Assembly (NCBI GenBank): GCA_903908495.1
Contig: CAIVSK010000135.1
Coordinates: forward strand, 1 to 41,382
Length of the DNA stretch: 41,382 bases
DNA from: Akkermansiaceae bacterium
GTDB lineage: Bacteria; Verrucomicrobiota; Verrucomicrobiia; Verrucomicrobiales; Akkermansiaceae
Reading direction: 5' to 3'
In this document: piece by piece, positions 8,354-16,766 of the stretch
Position numbering within the stretch: the first letter of the stretch is position 1
Layout: each line of letters starts with the position of its first letter
Notes under the pieces: model-generated
What the model saw: only the letters and a program-made list of their open reading frames with translations
Told to the model about the DNA's origin: nothing
Database searches by the model: none
Program-made: the position numbers and the translations under genes

Positions 8354-8721
8354 TTCGTCTCAGCGCCGCCTCCCGCAGCTGCTTGAGCCTCGAAGCCGCC
8401 GCCCTCCGGCGCCGGCTCGATGTGCCCACACGCATCGTGCACTCGTTGCGCCGCCACCCGGCCGCATGGCTCGGCGGCTCGCTCGCCACCGGCTTGGCCG
8501 CCAGCCTCCTGTTCCGCCGCAAACCCGCAGCTGCCAAGCCGCCGCGCAGCTTGCGGCGCTCCCTCGGCCGCCTCGCCCTCACTGCCGCCGGTCCCCTCGT
8601 CAAAGCTTGGTTGACCGTCCAGCTCAAACAGTTCATTGCCGCGCAAGTGCTCGCCGCACAAGTCCGCGCACACGCATCTTCCGATAAGCCCCACCGCGCC
8701 ACCTTGCGCGCTTCAATCTAA
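8311..8721 (+). CDS. Small basic protein with a membrane segment (YqjK-position gene)
   Basis: The 136-residue product is strongly basic, with a central segment WLGGSLATGLAASLLFRRK (about 50-68) that reads as one short membrane helix followed by positive charges, and a C-terminal helix VKAWLTVQLKQFIAAQVLA. The start at 8311 overlaps the holin-like gene by 43 bases. Its position as third gene of the trio corresponds to yqjK in enterobacteria, but I cannot recognise sequence similarity beyond general features. It ends 31 bases before the first PilT-like gene. A role alongside its two neighbours in the inner membrane is an inference from position only. Confidence 0.6.
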   Translation: MARDPQITPEIEQLIRLSAASRSCLSLEAAALRRRLDVPTRIVHSLRRHPAAWLGGSLATGLAASLLFRRKPAAAKPPRSLRRSLGRLALTAAGPLVKAWLTVQLKQFIAAQVLAAQVRAHASSDKPHRATLRASI

Positions 8722-8752
8722 CGTTTACTAACTTCTCCCCACCATTCACACC

Positions 8753-9835
8753 ATGTCAGGCCATCAAGTACTCGATCACGTCGACCAATATCTCCAGCTC
8801 GGGCGGGAATACGAGTGCTCGGACATCCACCTTCCCACGGCGTTTCCACCGGCTTGGCGGCGCTTCGGCCAGCTCGCCCCGATTTGGGAGGATCACCCGC
8901 TGTTGACCCCGCATGACACCGAACGGTTGGCCCGCTCTTTCCTCGGCCCTCATGAATGGGCCCGCCTGCAGGACAAGGGCGACGTCGACTTCGCCTACGC
9001 CAACCTGCACGGCCGCTATCGCGCCTCGGTCGTCAAACAACGCCTCGGCTACGACATGGCCTTCCGCGTCATCAATACCAGAATCCGCTCGATGGAGGAA
9101 ATCGGGCTGCCCCTCGAGCACATCACCCCGCTCACCCGTTACCAAAACGGCCTCATCCTCGTCACCGGTTCGGTCGGCTCCGGCAAATCCACCACCCTCG
9201 CCGCCCTCGTGGATTTCGTCAACATGGACCGCGAGGACCACATCCTCACCCTCGAGGATCCCATTGAGTATGTCTTCGAATCCAAGGGCTGTCACGTCAA
9301 CCAGCGCGAAGTCCACGCCCACACCGAGTCCTTCGGCAAAGCCCTCCGCGGCGCCCTCCGCGAAGACCCCGACGTCATCATGGTCGGGGAAATGCGCGAC
9401 CTCGAAACCATCCAGCTCGCCCTCACCGCCGCGGAAACCGGCCATTTGGTCCTCGGCACCCTCCACACCGGCAATGCCCCGCGCACCCTCGACCGCGTGC
9501 TCGACGTGTTCCCCGTCGATCAACGCGAGCAGATCCGCGTCATGGTCTCCGAATCCCTCCGCGGCATCCTCTCCCAACAACTCGTGCCCCGCATGGACGG
9601 CGTCGGCCGCGTCCTCGCCCTCGAACTGCTGGTCAACACCCCGGCCGTCGCCAACTGCATCCGCGAGGGCAAAACCTTCATGCTGCCCGGCGTCATGCAA
9701 ACCGGCAAAAACGTCGGCATGATCACCATGGACGAATCGCTGCGCCAACTCTACATCAAAGGGGTCATCTCCCGCGAGGAAGTCCTCTACCGCGCCGAAG
9801 ATAAACACCAGATGCGCGATTTCTTCCGCTCCTGA
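8753..9835 (+). CDS. PilT-type twitching ATPase, divergent paralogue
   Basis: A 360-residue secretion-superfamily ATPase closest to PilT/PilU, the hexameric motors that retract type IV pili on the cytoplasmic side of the inner membrane. The N-terminal PAS-like domain (about 1-110) carries SDIHL; the ATPase core has Walker A GSVGSGKST (139-147), the Asp box TLEDPIEYVF, Walker B VIMVGEMRD (208-216) and the His box TAAETGHLVLGTLHT (225-239). The C-terminal motif that is AIRNLIRE in PilT reads AVANCIRE here. The second PilT-like gene follows after 69 bases; the two differ widely, so this is an old duplication rather than a recent one. No pilin or assembly gene is present in the window. Confidence 0.9.
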   Translation: MSGHQVLDHVDQYLQLGREYECSDIHLPTAFPPAWRRFGQLAPIWEDHPLLTPHDTERLARSFLGPHEWARLQDKGDVDFAYANLHGRYRASVVKQRLGYDMAFRVINTRIRSMEEIGLPLEHITPLTRYQNGLILVTGSVGSGKSTTLAALVDFVNMDREDHILTLEDPIEYVFESKGCHVNQREVHAHTESFGKALRGALREDPDVIMVGEMRDLETIQLALTAAETGHLVLGTLHTGNAPRTLDRVLDVFPVDQREQIRVMVSESLRGILSQQLVPRMDGVGRVLALELLVNTPAVANCIREGKTFMLPGVMQTGKNVGMITMDESLRQLYIKGVISREEVLYRAEDKHQMRDFFRS

Positions 9836-9904
9836 CCCGCCGTTGCTGTTTCTAACAAAGACCGCGCCAACCCCTTCCCTTAAACCGCTTCCCTCACTCG
9901 ACCC

Positions 9905-11014
9905 ATGGCTTACATAGACGGCTACTTCCGCTACCTCATCGACTCCAAAGGCTCCGACCTTCATCTCTCCGAAGGCCAGCCCCCGAAAATCCGCGTCCAC
10001 GGCTCGGTCGTCCCCATCCCGGAGCAACCGCTGCTGCAGGGGGAGAGCTTCCATTCGATGTTAGAGGAGATTTGCGAGCCGAGCGCCTTCGCCCGCTACC
10101 TCCAATCCGGCGACCTCGACTTCGCCTATGAGATGGACTTGGACTCGCGCTTCCGCTGCAATTATTTCAAACAGCAAAACGGCCTCGGAGCCGTCTTCCG
10201 CCTCATTCCCACCGAGATCGCCTCGCTGGAAAGTCTTGGGGTGCCCGCCGTCGTCAAGGAATTCGGCCACATGCGCTCCGGCCTGGTGCTCGTCACCGGC
10301 CCCACCGGTTCGGGCAAGTCCACCACTCTTGCGGCGTTGTTAGATTATATCAACATCAATTTCAACCGCCACATCATCACCGTCGAGGAACCCATCGAGT
10401 TCATCCATTCTAACAAGCGCTCGATCATCACCCAGCGCGAGGTTCCGATCCAGACGCCGTCCTTCGCCGACGGCCTGCGCGCCTCGCTGCGCGAAGACTC
10501 CGACATCGTGCTGGTCGGGGAAATGCGCGATCTGGAAACCATCTCGCTGGCGCTCACCGCGGCCGAGACCGGCCTGTTGGTGTTCGGTACCCTCCACACT
10601 AACAACGCCCGCAAGACCGTCGACCGCATCATCGACGTGTTCCCCGCCGACCAGCAATCGCAGGTACGCACCATGCTGGCCGCCTCGCTGCGCGGCGTCG
10701 TCGCCCAGTTGCTGTGCAAACGCGTTGACAAGCCCGGCCGCACCGCGGTGCATGAAATCATGTTCGCCACCCCGGCCGTGGCCGCCATCATCCGGGAGGG
10801 TGCCACCCAGAAACTCTACGACGTCATCACCAGCGGCAAGTCCGAAGGCATGCAGTTCATGGATGAATCCATCTGGACCAAGCTGCGCTCGGGCATGATC
10901 TCGCCGGAAGAGGCCTACATGAAGGCCATCGACAAGACCCGCTTCAAAAAATTCCTGCCCGCCGCCCTCGCCCACCTCGGCGATGCCTCCGGCGAAAGTC
11001 CGCTCGACCATTGA
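9905..11014 (+). CDS. PilT-type twitching motility ATPase
   Basis: A 369-residue PilT/PilU-family ATPase, the second of an adjacent pair. The N-terminus has the standard SDLHLSEGQPPKIRVHG signature (17-33). Walker A is GPTGSGKST (132-140), the Asp box TVEEPIEF, Walker B IVLVGEMRD (201-209), and the His box TAAETGLLVFGTLHT; the C-terminal motif is AVAAIIRE followed by a PilT-like tail with QFMDESIWTKL. It is closer to canonical PilT than its upstream neighbour and may be the main retraction motor, with the first acting like PilU. That division of labour is inferred from other bacteria. A strong hairpin begins 12 bases after the stop. Confidence 0.92.
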   Translation: MAYIDGYFRYLIDSKGSDLHLSEGQPPKIRVHGSVVPIPEQPLLQGESFHSMLEEICEPSAFARYLQSGDLDFAYEMDLDSRFRCNYFKQQNGLGAVFRLIPTEIASLESLGVPAVVKEFGHMRSGLVLVTGPTGSGKSTTLAALLDYININFNRHIITVEEPIEFIHSNKRSIITQREVPIQTPSFADGLRASLREDSDIVLVGEMRDLETISLALTAAETGLLVFGTLHTNNARKTVDRIIDVFPADQQSQVRTMLAASLRGVVAQLLCKRVDKPGRTAVHEIMFATPAVAAIIREGATQKLYDVITSGKSEGMQFMDESIWTKLRSGMISPEEAYMKAIDKTRFKKFLPAALAHLGDASGESPLDH

Positions 11015-11025
11015 GCGGCCACGGA

Positions 11026-11047
11026 GCGGCGATCTCCGGATCGCCGC
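11026..11047 (+). terminator. Strong hairpin after the PilT pair (possible terminator)
   Basis: GCGGCGATC (11026-11034), loop TCCG, GATCGCCGC (11039-11047): a perfect 9-bp stem with a 4-base loop, 12 bases after the pilT-like stop. It lacks a T-tract, so it may be a transcript-end stabiliser or a dispersed palindrome rather than a true intrinsic terminator. A weaker hairpin (GGGCGA/TCGCCC, 11101-11120) and a TTGACA box at 11125 follow. Confidence 0.4.
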
Positions 11048-11265
11048 AGCTCATGGTGAGCCAATGCGTGGTGGCCAACCCCATCGCCCCCCATGGTCCA
11101 GGGCGATTCGGAATTCGCCCGTCCTTGACAATCTTGTCACATGCCTGACGTTGCGCATCAGGGACGTCTGTTGCCGCTTTCGCCGCCCTGATTCTAAGAA
11201 TCCTCGCCGGTCCGGATATCGGCACACTCTAACGCCATCGGGTCCTTGGATCCGCCATCTAGCGA

Positions 11266-11661
11266 ATGCATCGCCTCCCCAGTCAACAATCCGTTCATCG
11301 CTTTCGCTTGGTAGCATTGCTAGTGCTTGCCAACCGCCTGCTTGTGGTCGGCTCCCCGATGCTGCTGGGGTATGCGCTGGTGGTCGCCGACCGCGATCTG
11401 AGCCACCTCGCCCTGGGCCTGTTGAGCCTAGTTGTGCCGATCACCCTCATCCAGTGGATCGGCGCGGCCCGCCTGCGTTGCCCGCTGTGTATTGGCACCC
11501 CGCTCGCGCACAACCGATGCGCCAAGAGTCGCCGCGCCCGCCGTCTCTTCGGCAGCTACCGCTTGCGCGTCGCCCTCGCGATTCTGACGGAAGACCACTT
11601 CCGCTGCCCGCTGTGTGGCGAATTCACCGCGATCGCCGTGCGCCGCCGCCGGAGTCGTTAG
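11266..11661 (+). CDS. Small membrane protein with CPLC zinc-ribbon-like motifs
   Basis: The 131-residue protein has two hydrophobic helices (about 14-40 and 47-65) followed by a basic cytoplasmic part. That part holds two cysteine knuckles, RCPLCIGTPLAHNRC and RCPLCGEF, about 43 residues apart. The paired CPLC motifs could bind one zinc ion in a split zinc ribbon. The stretch between them is arginine-rich and the tail ends RRRRSR, so contact with nucleic acid or lipid head groups is conceivable. I do not recognise a named family. It stands alone between the PilT pair and the FKBP gene. The ATG at 11266 is the first in frame before the helices. Confidence 0.55.
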   Translation: MHRLPSQQSVHRFRLVALLVLANRLLVVGSPMLLGYALVVADRDLSHLALGLLSLVVPITLIQWIGAARLRCPLCIGTPLAHNRCAKSRRARRLFGSYRLRVALAILTEDHFRCPLCGEFTAIAVRRRRSR

Positions 11662-11796
11662 GCGCGGCCGCCGCTCCGGCTTCCGGCCAATCCAGCCGCT
11701 TGGCTGGGTGAGGGGATGTCCCGGGAAAACCTGTCTGCGGGTGCCAAATTTCCATTTCGGGTTGACAGACGGATGGTCACCGGCCAGTTTTCGGCC

Positions 11797-12645
11797 ATGC
11801 ATTTCACCCTGAAATCCCTACGTGCCACAGTCCCGGCAGTCGTCGCTCTGGCCCTCACTCTCACACCTAACCTCCACGCCGAACCGACCATGCCCGAAAC
11901 TCCCTCCGATGTAGCCGTCGCGCCAGCCGATGCGGCCAAAACCGCCTCCGGCCTCGCCTCCAAAGTCCTTACCAAAGGCACTGGCAGCAAGAAGCCGGCC
12001 GCCGCCGATACCGTTACCGTCCACTACTCCGGTTGGACCACCGACGGCAAACTTTTTGATAGTTCCGTGCAACGCGGCAAACCAACCAGCTTCCCGCTCA
12101 ACGGCGTGATCAAGGGGTGGACCGAAGGCCTCCAGCTCATGGTGGAAGGCGAAAAGCGCCGCTTCTGGATTCCCGCCGCCCTCGCCTACGGTGAAACCCC
12201 CGGCGGCGGCCGCCCCGGTGGTCTGCTCGTCTTCGATGTGGAATTGCTCAGCTTCAAGGAGGCACCCAAGCCCCCGGCAGTGCCCGCCGATGTCGCCGCC
12301 GCCCCCAAGGATGCGGAAACCACCGCCTCCGGCCTCGCCTCCAAGGTCCTCGCCAAAGGCACTGGCAGCACTCATCCGAAGGCCACCGACCAAGTCAAGG
12401 TCCATTATTCCGGCTGGACCACCGACGGCAAACTTTTCGATAGCTCCGTCTCTCGCGGCCAGCCCATCACTTTTGGACTCAACCAGGTCATTCCCGGTTG
12501 GACCGAAGGGGTTCAGCTCATGGTCGAAGGTGAAAAGCGCCGCCTCTGGATCCCTGCCAAGCTCGGCTACGGCGAAAACCCCGGCGGCGGCCGCCCCGGC
12601 GGACTCCTCGTCTTTGACGTGGAACTCATCCAAATCGTCAAGTGA
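11797..12645 (+). CDS. Exported tandem-FKBP peptidyl-prolyl cis-trans isomerase
   Basis: From the ATG at 11797 the protein has 282 residues: a signal peptide (1-28, ending NLHA), then two FKBP domains (about 72-152 and 199-279) in direct repeat with a 127-residue period. Both contain VHYSGWTTDGKLFDSSV, a GWTEG turn, LMVEGEKRR, IPA and PGGGRPGGLLVFDVEL. The expected hydrophobic active-site residues (Tyr and Phe-Asp of HYSGW/LFDSS, Trp of GWTEG) are therefore kept in both copies. FKBP enzymes speed up proline isomerisation during folding of exported proteins. The domains differ at few positions, indicating a fairly recent internal duplication. The next gene starts at a GTG overlapping this stop codon, so the two are translationally coupled. 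The frame is open upstream to 11716, but the signal peptide marks 11797 as the start. Confidence 0.9.
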   Translation: MHFTLKSLRATVPAVVALALTLTPNLHAEPTMPETPSDVAVAPADAAKTASGLASKVLTKGTGSKKPAAADTVTVHYSGWTTDGKLFDSSVQRGKPTSFPLNGVIKGWTEGLQLMVEGEKRRFWIPAALAYGETPGGGRPGGLLVFDVELLSFKEAPKPPAVPADVAAAPKDAETTASGLASKVLAKGTGSTHPKATDQVKVHYSGWTTDGKLFDSSVSRGQPITFGLNQVIPGWTEGVQLMVEGEKRRLWIPAKLGYGENPGGGRPGGLLVFDVELIQIVK

Positions 12646-13136
12646 CCGCCGCCGCGATCAGATCGATCGCGCTTGCCTGTGGGTCCGCCGCACTCGTGTG
12701 TTGCGGGCCGCCGACAACCGGGCCGGCGCGGCTGTCCAGCCGTCCTGCCGCGGCCGGGCCGGTAGCGCCTGCTGCGCAATCTGCCACTCCCAAACCCGGC
12801 ACCATCACCCGCATCCCGCTGGCCGCTTTCTTCCCGCTCCAACAATCCACCACGGCTCTCATCTACGACGTGCGACCCGGCTTCTTCTACGGCCTCGGCC
12901 ACATCCCGGGAGCACGCAGTTGGCCCAAGAGCCAATTCTCCGCCCAACTTGCGTCCCGCGAAGCCGAAATCCGCAGCGCCCAACTCGCCAAGCACCCCGT
13001 CATCCTTTATTGCACGGATCCCGCTTGTCCGGATTCTAACAAAGTGGCGGCCCTCCTCGTGGCGCTAGGTTACTCGGTGAGCATCCTGGACGGCGGCTAC
13101 GCCACGTGGAAGGCCGCCGAGCTGCCGACTGAGTGA
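12642..13136 (+). CDS. Rhodanese-like domain protein, probable lipoprotein
   Basis: The 164-residue product starts at a GTG overlapping the FKBP stop codon. A short hydrophobic leader ends in SAALVCCG (15-22), a loose lipobox, so it may be lipid-anchored; a Pro/Ala linker follows. The rhodanese domain (about 55-160) has the CH2A-like YDVRPGFFYGLGHIPGA and an active-site loop starting with C124 in YCTDPACPDSNK, with a second cysteine at 129. Rhodaneses transfer sulfane sulfur through that cysteine; single-domain forms also serve as redox or sulfide-handling proteins. Coupling with an exported isomerase suggests an envelope role, possibly in protein quality control, but the partner is unknown. 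Confidence 0.82.
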   Translation: MTAAAIRSIALACGSAALVCCGPPTTGPARLSSRPAAAGPVAPAAQSATPKPGTITRIPLAAFFPLQQSTTALIYDVRPGFFYGLGHIPGARSWPKSQFSAQLASREAEIRSAQLAKHPVILYCTDPACPDSNKVAALLVALGYSVSILDGGYATWKAAELPTE

Positions 13137-13183
13137 GAAGAAAGCAAGCCGAAGCACCGGTCCGACCCATCTCTTCCCAGACA

Positions 13184-13214
13184 ACAGATAACCATTCACC
13201 GATAACCATTCACC
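13184..13214 (+). repeat. GATAACCATTCACC tandem repeat
   Basis: ACAGATAACCATTCACC is followed directly by GATAACCATTCACC, a 14-base tandem duplication just before the ppnP start. A similar ACAGATAACTA(C/T)CAACA pair lies at 21640-21684, so this belongs to a small family of GATAAC-type intergenic repeats. Confidence 0.6.
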
Positions 13215-13222
13215 GATCCCCC

Positions 13223-13543
13223 ATGTCCAGCTTCGCCAACGTCACCGTCGATGCCAAGGCCAACATCTATTTCGATGGCCGCGTCGTGTCCCACACCGTG
13301 CATTTCGCCGATGCCAGCAAGAAAACCCTGGGCCTGATCTATCCGGGAGAATACCATTTCGGCACCGCCGCCGCCGAGCGCATGGAAATTGTCGCCGGAA
13401 CCTGCACTGTCGTTCTTGACGGCACCACCGCGGTTCTATCCATCACCGCGGGCCAGGCCTTTGATGTCCCCGCCGACAGCGGCTTCACCATCACCGTGGG
13501 CGAGGGGATCTGCGAGTACGTCTGCTCGTTCCTGTCTGCATGA
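13223..13543 (+). CDS. ppnP: Pyrimidine/purine nucleoside phosphorylase
   Basis: The ATG at 13223 gives 106 residues, close to the family's usual 94-105. It is a single small cupin of the PpnP (YaiE, DUF1255) family: IYFDGRVVSHTVHF at the N-terminus, LGLIYPGEYHFGTAAAERMEIVAG in the core (quoted here as the 24-residue stretch's start LGLIYPGEYHF), ITAGQAFDVPADSGF, and the terminal ICEYVCSF matching the family's Y-x-C end. PpnP splits ribonucleosides with phosphate to base and ribose-1-phosphate with broad substrate range, for nucleoside salvage. The frame extends upstream to 13133 through the GATAAC repeats, which are unlikely to be translated. Confidence 0.9.
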   Translation: MSSFANVTVDAKANIYFDGRVVSHTVHFADASKKTLGLIYPGEYHFGTAAAERMEIVAGTCTVVLDGTTAVLSITAGQAFDVPADSGFTITVGEGICEYVCSFLSA

Positions 13544-13619
13544 GGCACTTCGGCTTGCTGTCACTCCGGCCATCTCGCTGCGCGCCGTGGCGGATTCATC
13601 GCCACCTGCCTTGAGCGTC

Positions 13620-14432
13620 ATGGGCAGAGTGCGACGAATCATGACGTGCGGAGTTTCTGCTTCCAAGCTTCCCGGCTTTGCCGCTTTTCGGCTCATCAGC
13701 CTAGCAGCTTTTCTATCGGTCTCCTGCATCCGCATTCCACCGCCGCCCGCCGCTGCGCTCCGTCAATTGCAGGTGGCAAGCCCCCCGCGGGCCGGAGTTG
13801 CCGGGGACAAATCGCCCGCTGCCGGGGCGCGCGACCCCGAGGTCCTGATCTGGCTGATAGCCGATCCTCACCACACCGGCATGGTCTTTCCCTATGCGTG
13901 GTTGTTAGAATCGGGTTTCATTCCGCCCGCGGGATTTGGCCATCCGGCTTATGTCACGCTCAGCTGGGGTGAGCGCACCGCCTACGTCCAAAAGGCGTGG
14001 CTCAATCCGTGGCAAGTGGGCCGCGCCTTTTTCACCCCGTCGCCGTCGGTCATGGAGCTCATCCCGTTCGACGGTTATGTCGTAAACGTCTGCCAACAAC
14101 AACGGGTGTGGCGCAAACTCGTCCCGCGTGAGCGCGGGCCACTCCTCGCCGCCTTTCTCAACCACGTCTGCCGCAGCGGCGCGGATGGCCGGCCCATCGT
14201 CATTGGCCCGTCCAGCTGGGGCGCCGGTTGCCTGCTGGAAGGCCAATACACCTACCACCTGCCACGCATCTGCAATGTCTGGACCGCGCAGTGCATCGAG
14301 GCCTGCGGCGGCACGATGTACCCCTGGTTTGCTCTAACCGCCGACGGCCTCATCCGCCAGGCCGAACGCCCGCGCAACGGCTTTGAAAATGTCTGGCCCG
14401 GCCGCCAGGACCAGCCCGCGGCCGCCCCTTGA
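13620..14432 (+). CDS. DUF2459 family lipoprotein
   Basis: The 270-residue protein begins MGRVRRIMTC, with an alternative ATG at 13641. A hydrophobic leader follows and ends in LSVSC, a good lipobox, and then a Pro/Ala linker. The mature part resembles DUF2459 (TIGR02117): HHTGMVFPYAWLLESG, a GFGHPAYVTLSWGER segment, and a late SWGAGCLLEGQYTYHLPRICN with NVWTAQCIEACG, in which a His/Cys/Asn set recalls an NlpC/P60-like or transglutaminase-like fold. The family is often found near urease or poly-hydroxyalkanoate genes, but its function is unknown. A cell-envelope location is likely. The frame is open upstream to 13389, overlapping ppnP, but that part has no signal features. Confidence 0.7.
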   Translation: MGRVRRIMTCGVSASKLPGFAAFRLISLAAFLSVSCIRIPPPPAAALRQLQVASPPRAGVAGDKSPAAGARDPEVLIWLIADPHHTGMVFPYAWLLESGFIPPAGFGHPAYVTLSWGERTAYVQKAWLNPWQVGRAFFTPSPSVMELIPFDGYVVNVCQQQRVWRKLVPRERGPLLAAFLNHVCRSGADGRPIVIGPSSWGAGCLLEGQYTYHLPRICNVWTAQCIEACGGTMYPWFALTADGLIRQAERPRNGFENVWPGRQDQPAAAP

Positions 14433-14718
14433 CGGTCGGGCCAGCGGTAATATTCCGTTAGTCCCAGGCCTGCGGCCGCCGCTCCTCCCGACGCACTTGA
14501 ATATTCACCGCAGAGCCGCGCAAAGGGGGATGGATTATCGAGAGGAATCCTGTCTTCCTCAGCGTTCCATGGCGCACTTTGCGGTGATGTAGTGGCAGAT
14601 ACCTTCCTTTCCACACACGGCCGCGCCGGGTTCTGGTGCTAATAAAGTTGACGCCTTGATCATGCGCCACTACCTGTTCCCGTCCTCAGCCACCATGGCT
14701 TAGTTTTAGCGTGTCCCG
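14433..14718. other. Intergenic region without a convincing gene
   Basis: From the DUF2459 stop to the PEP-CTERM remnant I see no supported gene; the short open frames here have stops in all plausible extensions and no recognisable motifs. The segment is probably decayed DNA of the gene whose tail survives at 14719-14880. Confidence 0.5.
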
Positions 14719-14880
14719 ATGGCCGCCGCTACGGGACTGCCTCACACCAACATCAACGCCTATCAACTTCGCGCCATCGGTGAGATTTCCGCGGTTCCCG
14801 AGCCCGCATCCAGTCTGGCGGTGACCGGCCTGATCGCCAGCGGATTGCTGCTGCGGCGCCGTGGGCTGCTGCCCCTGTGA
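14719..14880 (+). pseudogene. PEP-CTERM protein remnant (C-terminal sorting tail only)
   Basis: A 53-codon frame starting MAAATGLPHTNINAYQLRAI ends with SAVPEPASSLAVTG, LIASGLLL and then RRRGLLPL. This is a complete PEP-CTERM sorting signal: VPEPASS motif, hydrophobic helix and arginine cluster. In intact proteins it directs processing by exosortase and attachment or secretion across the outer membrane. Here no signal peptide or body is attached, and two TAG codons lie in frame within 16 bases upstream of the ATG. The sequence is therefore best read as the 3' remnant of a degraded exported protein gene. The phrase before the motif resembles the end of the usual carbohydrate-binding-like body of such proteins. 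No exosortase is present in the window. Confidence 0.65.
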
Positions 14881-15027
14881 CCGCCTGCGGCCGCAACATG
14901 GGCCGAAAGGGATGCGTTTCCATGCCTCCCGACAACGCAAGGGCACCGGTGACGCCGCCATGGTGGCTGTTATGACTGCTCCACAATCCGCTTGCCCGGT
15001 GGCGTGCGATGGCTGAGGCTCGTGGCC

Positions 15028-15474
15028 ATGGATCGCAGAGCGGATTATCTAACGTTGCTGGCATGGCGCTTGCGGGTCGGGCTCGGGCTGTGGTTTGTGT
15101 GGAGTGGCTGCCAGTTGGTTTTTGTCAGCGGCTTGACCCGCTTCACCCAGGCGATCGCCAATTACCAGATGGTGGCGGCCCCGCTGGATGCGCTGGTGGC
15201 CTACACGCTGCCGTGGGTCGAGATTGTGGCAGGTGTTTTCCTGATGCTAGGCCTGCTGCGGCGGGGCACGATTCTGGCGTTGTGTGGCTTGGTGAGCGCG
15301 TTTGCGGTGGCCATCGGCTGGGCATGGGTGCACAATCTCAACATCGCCTGTGGCTGCCACGGCGGCGACGAGCCGATCCAGTATTGGTGGAAGCTGCTGG
15401 AGTTTTACGCTTACTATGAGGCGTTGGCGTTCCTGTGGTGGATCGAGCGCAGGCCTTGTAGCGACGGCCCGTGA
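15028..15474 (+). CDS. MauE/DoxX-like membrane protein
   Basis: With the ATG at 15028 the protein has 148 residues and four hydrophobic helices (about 13-35, 52-75, 80-101 and 120-139), the layout of the MauE/DoxX superfamily. A conserved WSGxxL-type motif lies in the first helix (VWSGCQLVF), and the loop after helix three holds CGCHGG (108-113). MauE relatives take part in thiol-disulfide exchange or redox maturation at the membrane; the closely spaced cysteines fit that idea. No thioredoxin-like or methylamine dehydrogenase partner is nearby. The frame is open from 14992, but the added residues are not family-like. The stop codon lies in the loop of an inverted repeat. Confidence 0.7.
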   Translation: MDRRADYLTLLAWRLRVGLGLWFVWSGCQLVFVSGLTRFTQAIANYQMVAAPLDALVAYTLPWVEIVAGVFLMLGLLRRGTILALCGLVSAFAVAIGWAWVHNLNIACGCHGGDEPIQYWWKLLEFYAYYEALAFLWWIERRPCSDGP

Positions 15475-15482
15475 CCGTCGCT
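15460..15482 (+). other. Hairpin spanning the MauE-like stop codon
   Basis: AGCGACGG (15460-15467), loop CCCGTGA, CCGTCGCT (15475-15482) form a perfect 8-bp stem whose loop contains the TGA stop of the MauE-like gene. It lies between converging genes and could act as a transcript end for the plus strand; no T-tract is present. Confidence 0.35.
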
Positions 15483-15535
15483 GTGCATGCCTGGCCCGCT
15501 CGCTGCGACGGCTGAAGCCGATACTGCAGATATCC

Positions 15536-16708
<1,173 letters not shown>

Positions 16709-16766
16709 TCATCCGTTCATGGGTGAGATTTGACGCTCACAGGATGAGGCGGCAATGCGCCTTGCA

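Noticed and set aside
8756-10054. 432-codon minus-strand open frame opposite the first PilT gene
   Set aside because: It mirrors codon positions of the PilT gene, has shadow-like composition and no recognisable domain.
11125-11153. Sigma-70 promoter before the zinc-ribbon gene
   Set aside because: TTGACA at 11125 is a good -35 box, but no acceptable -10 box lies 16-18 bases downstream.
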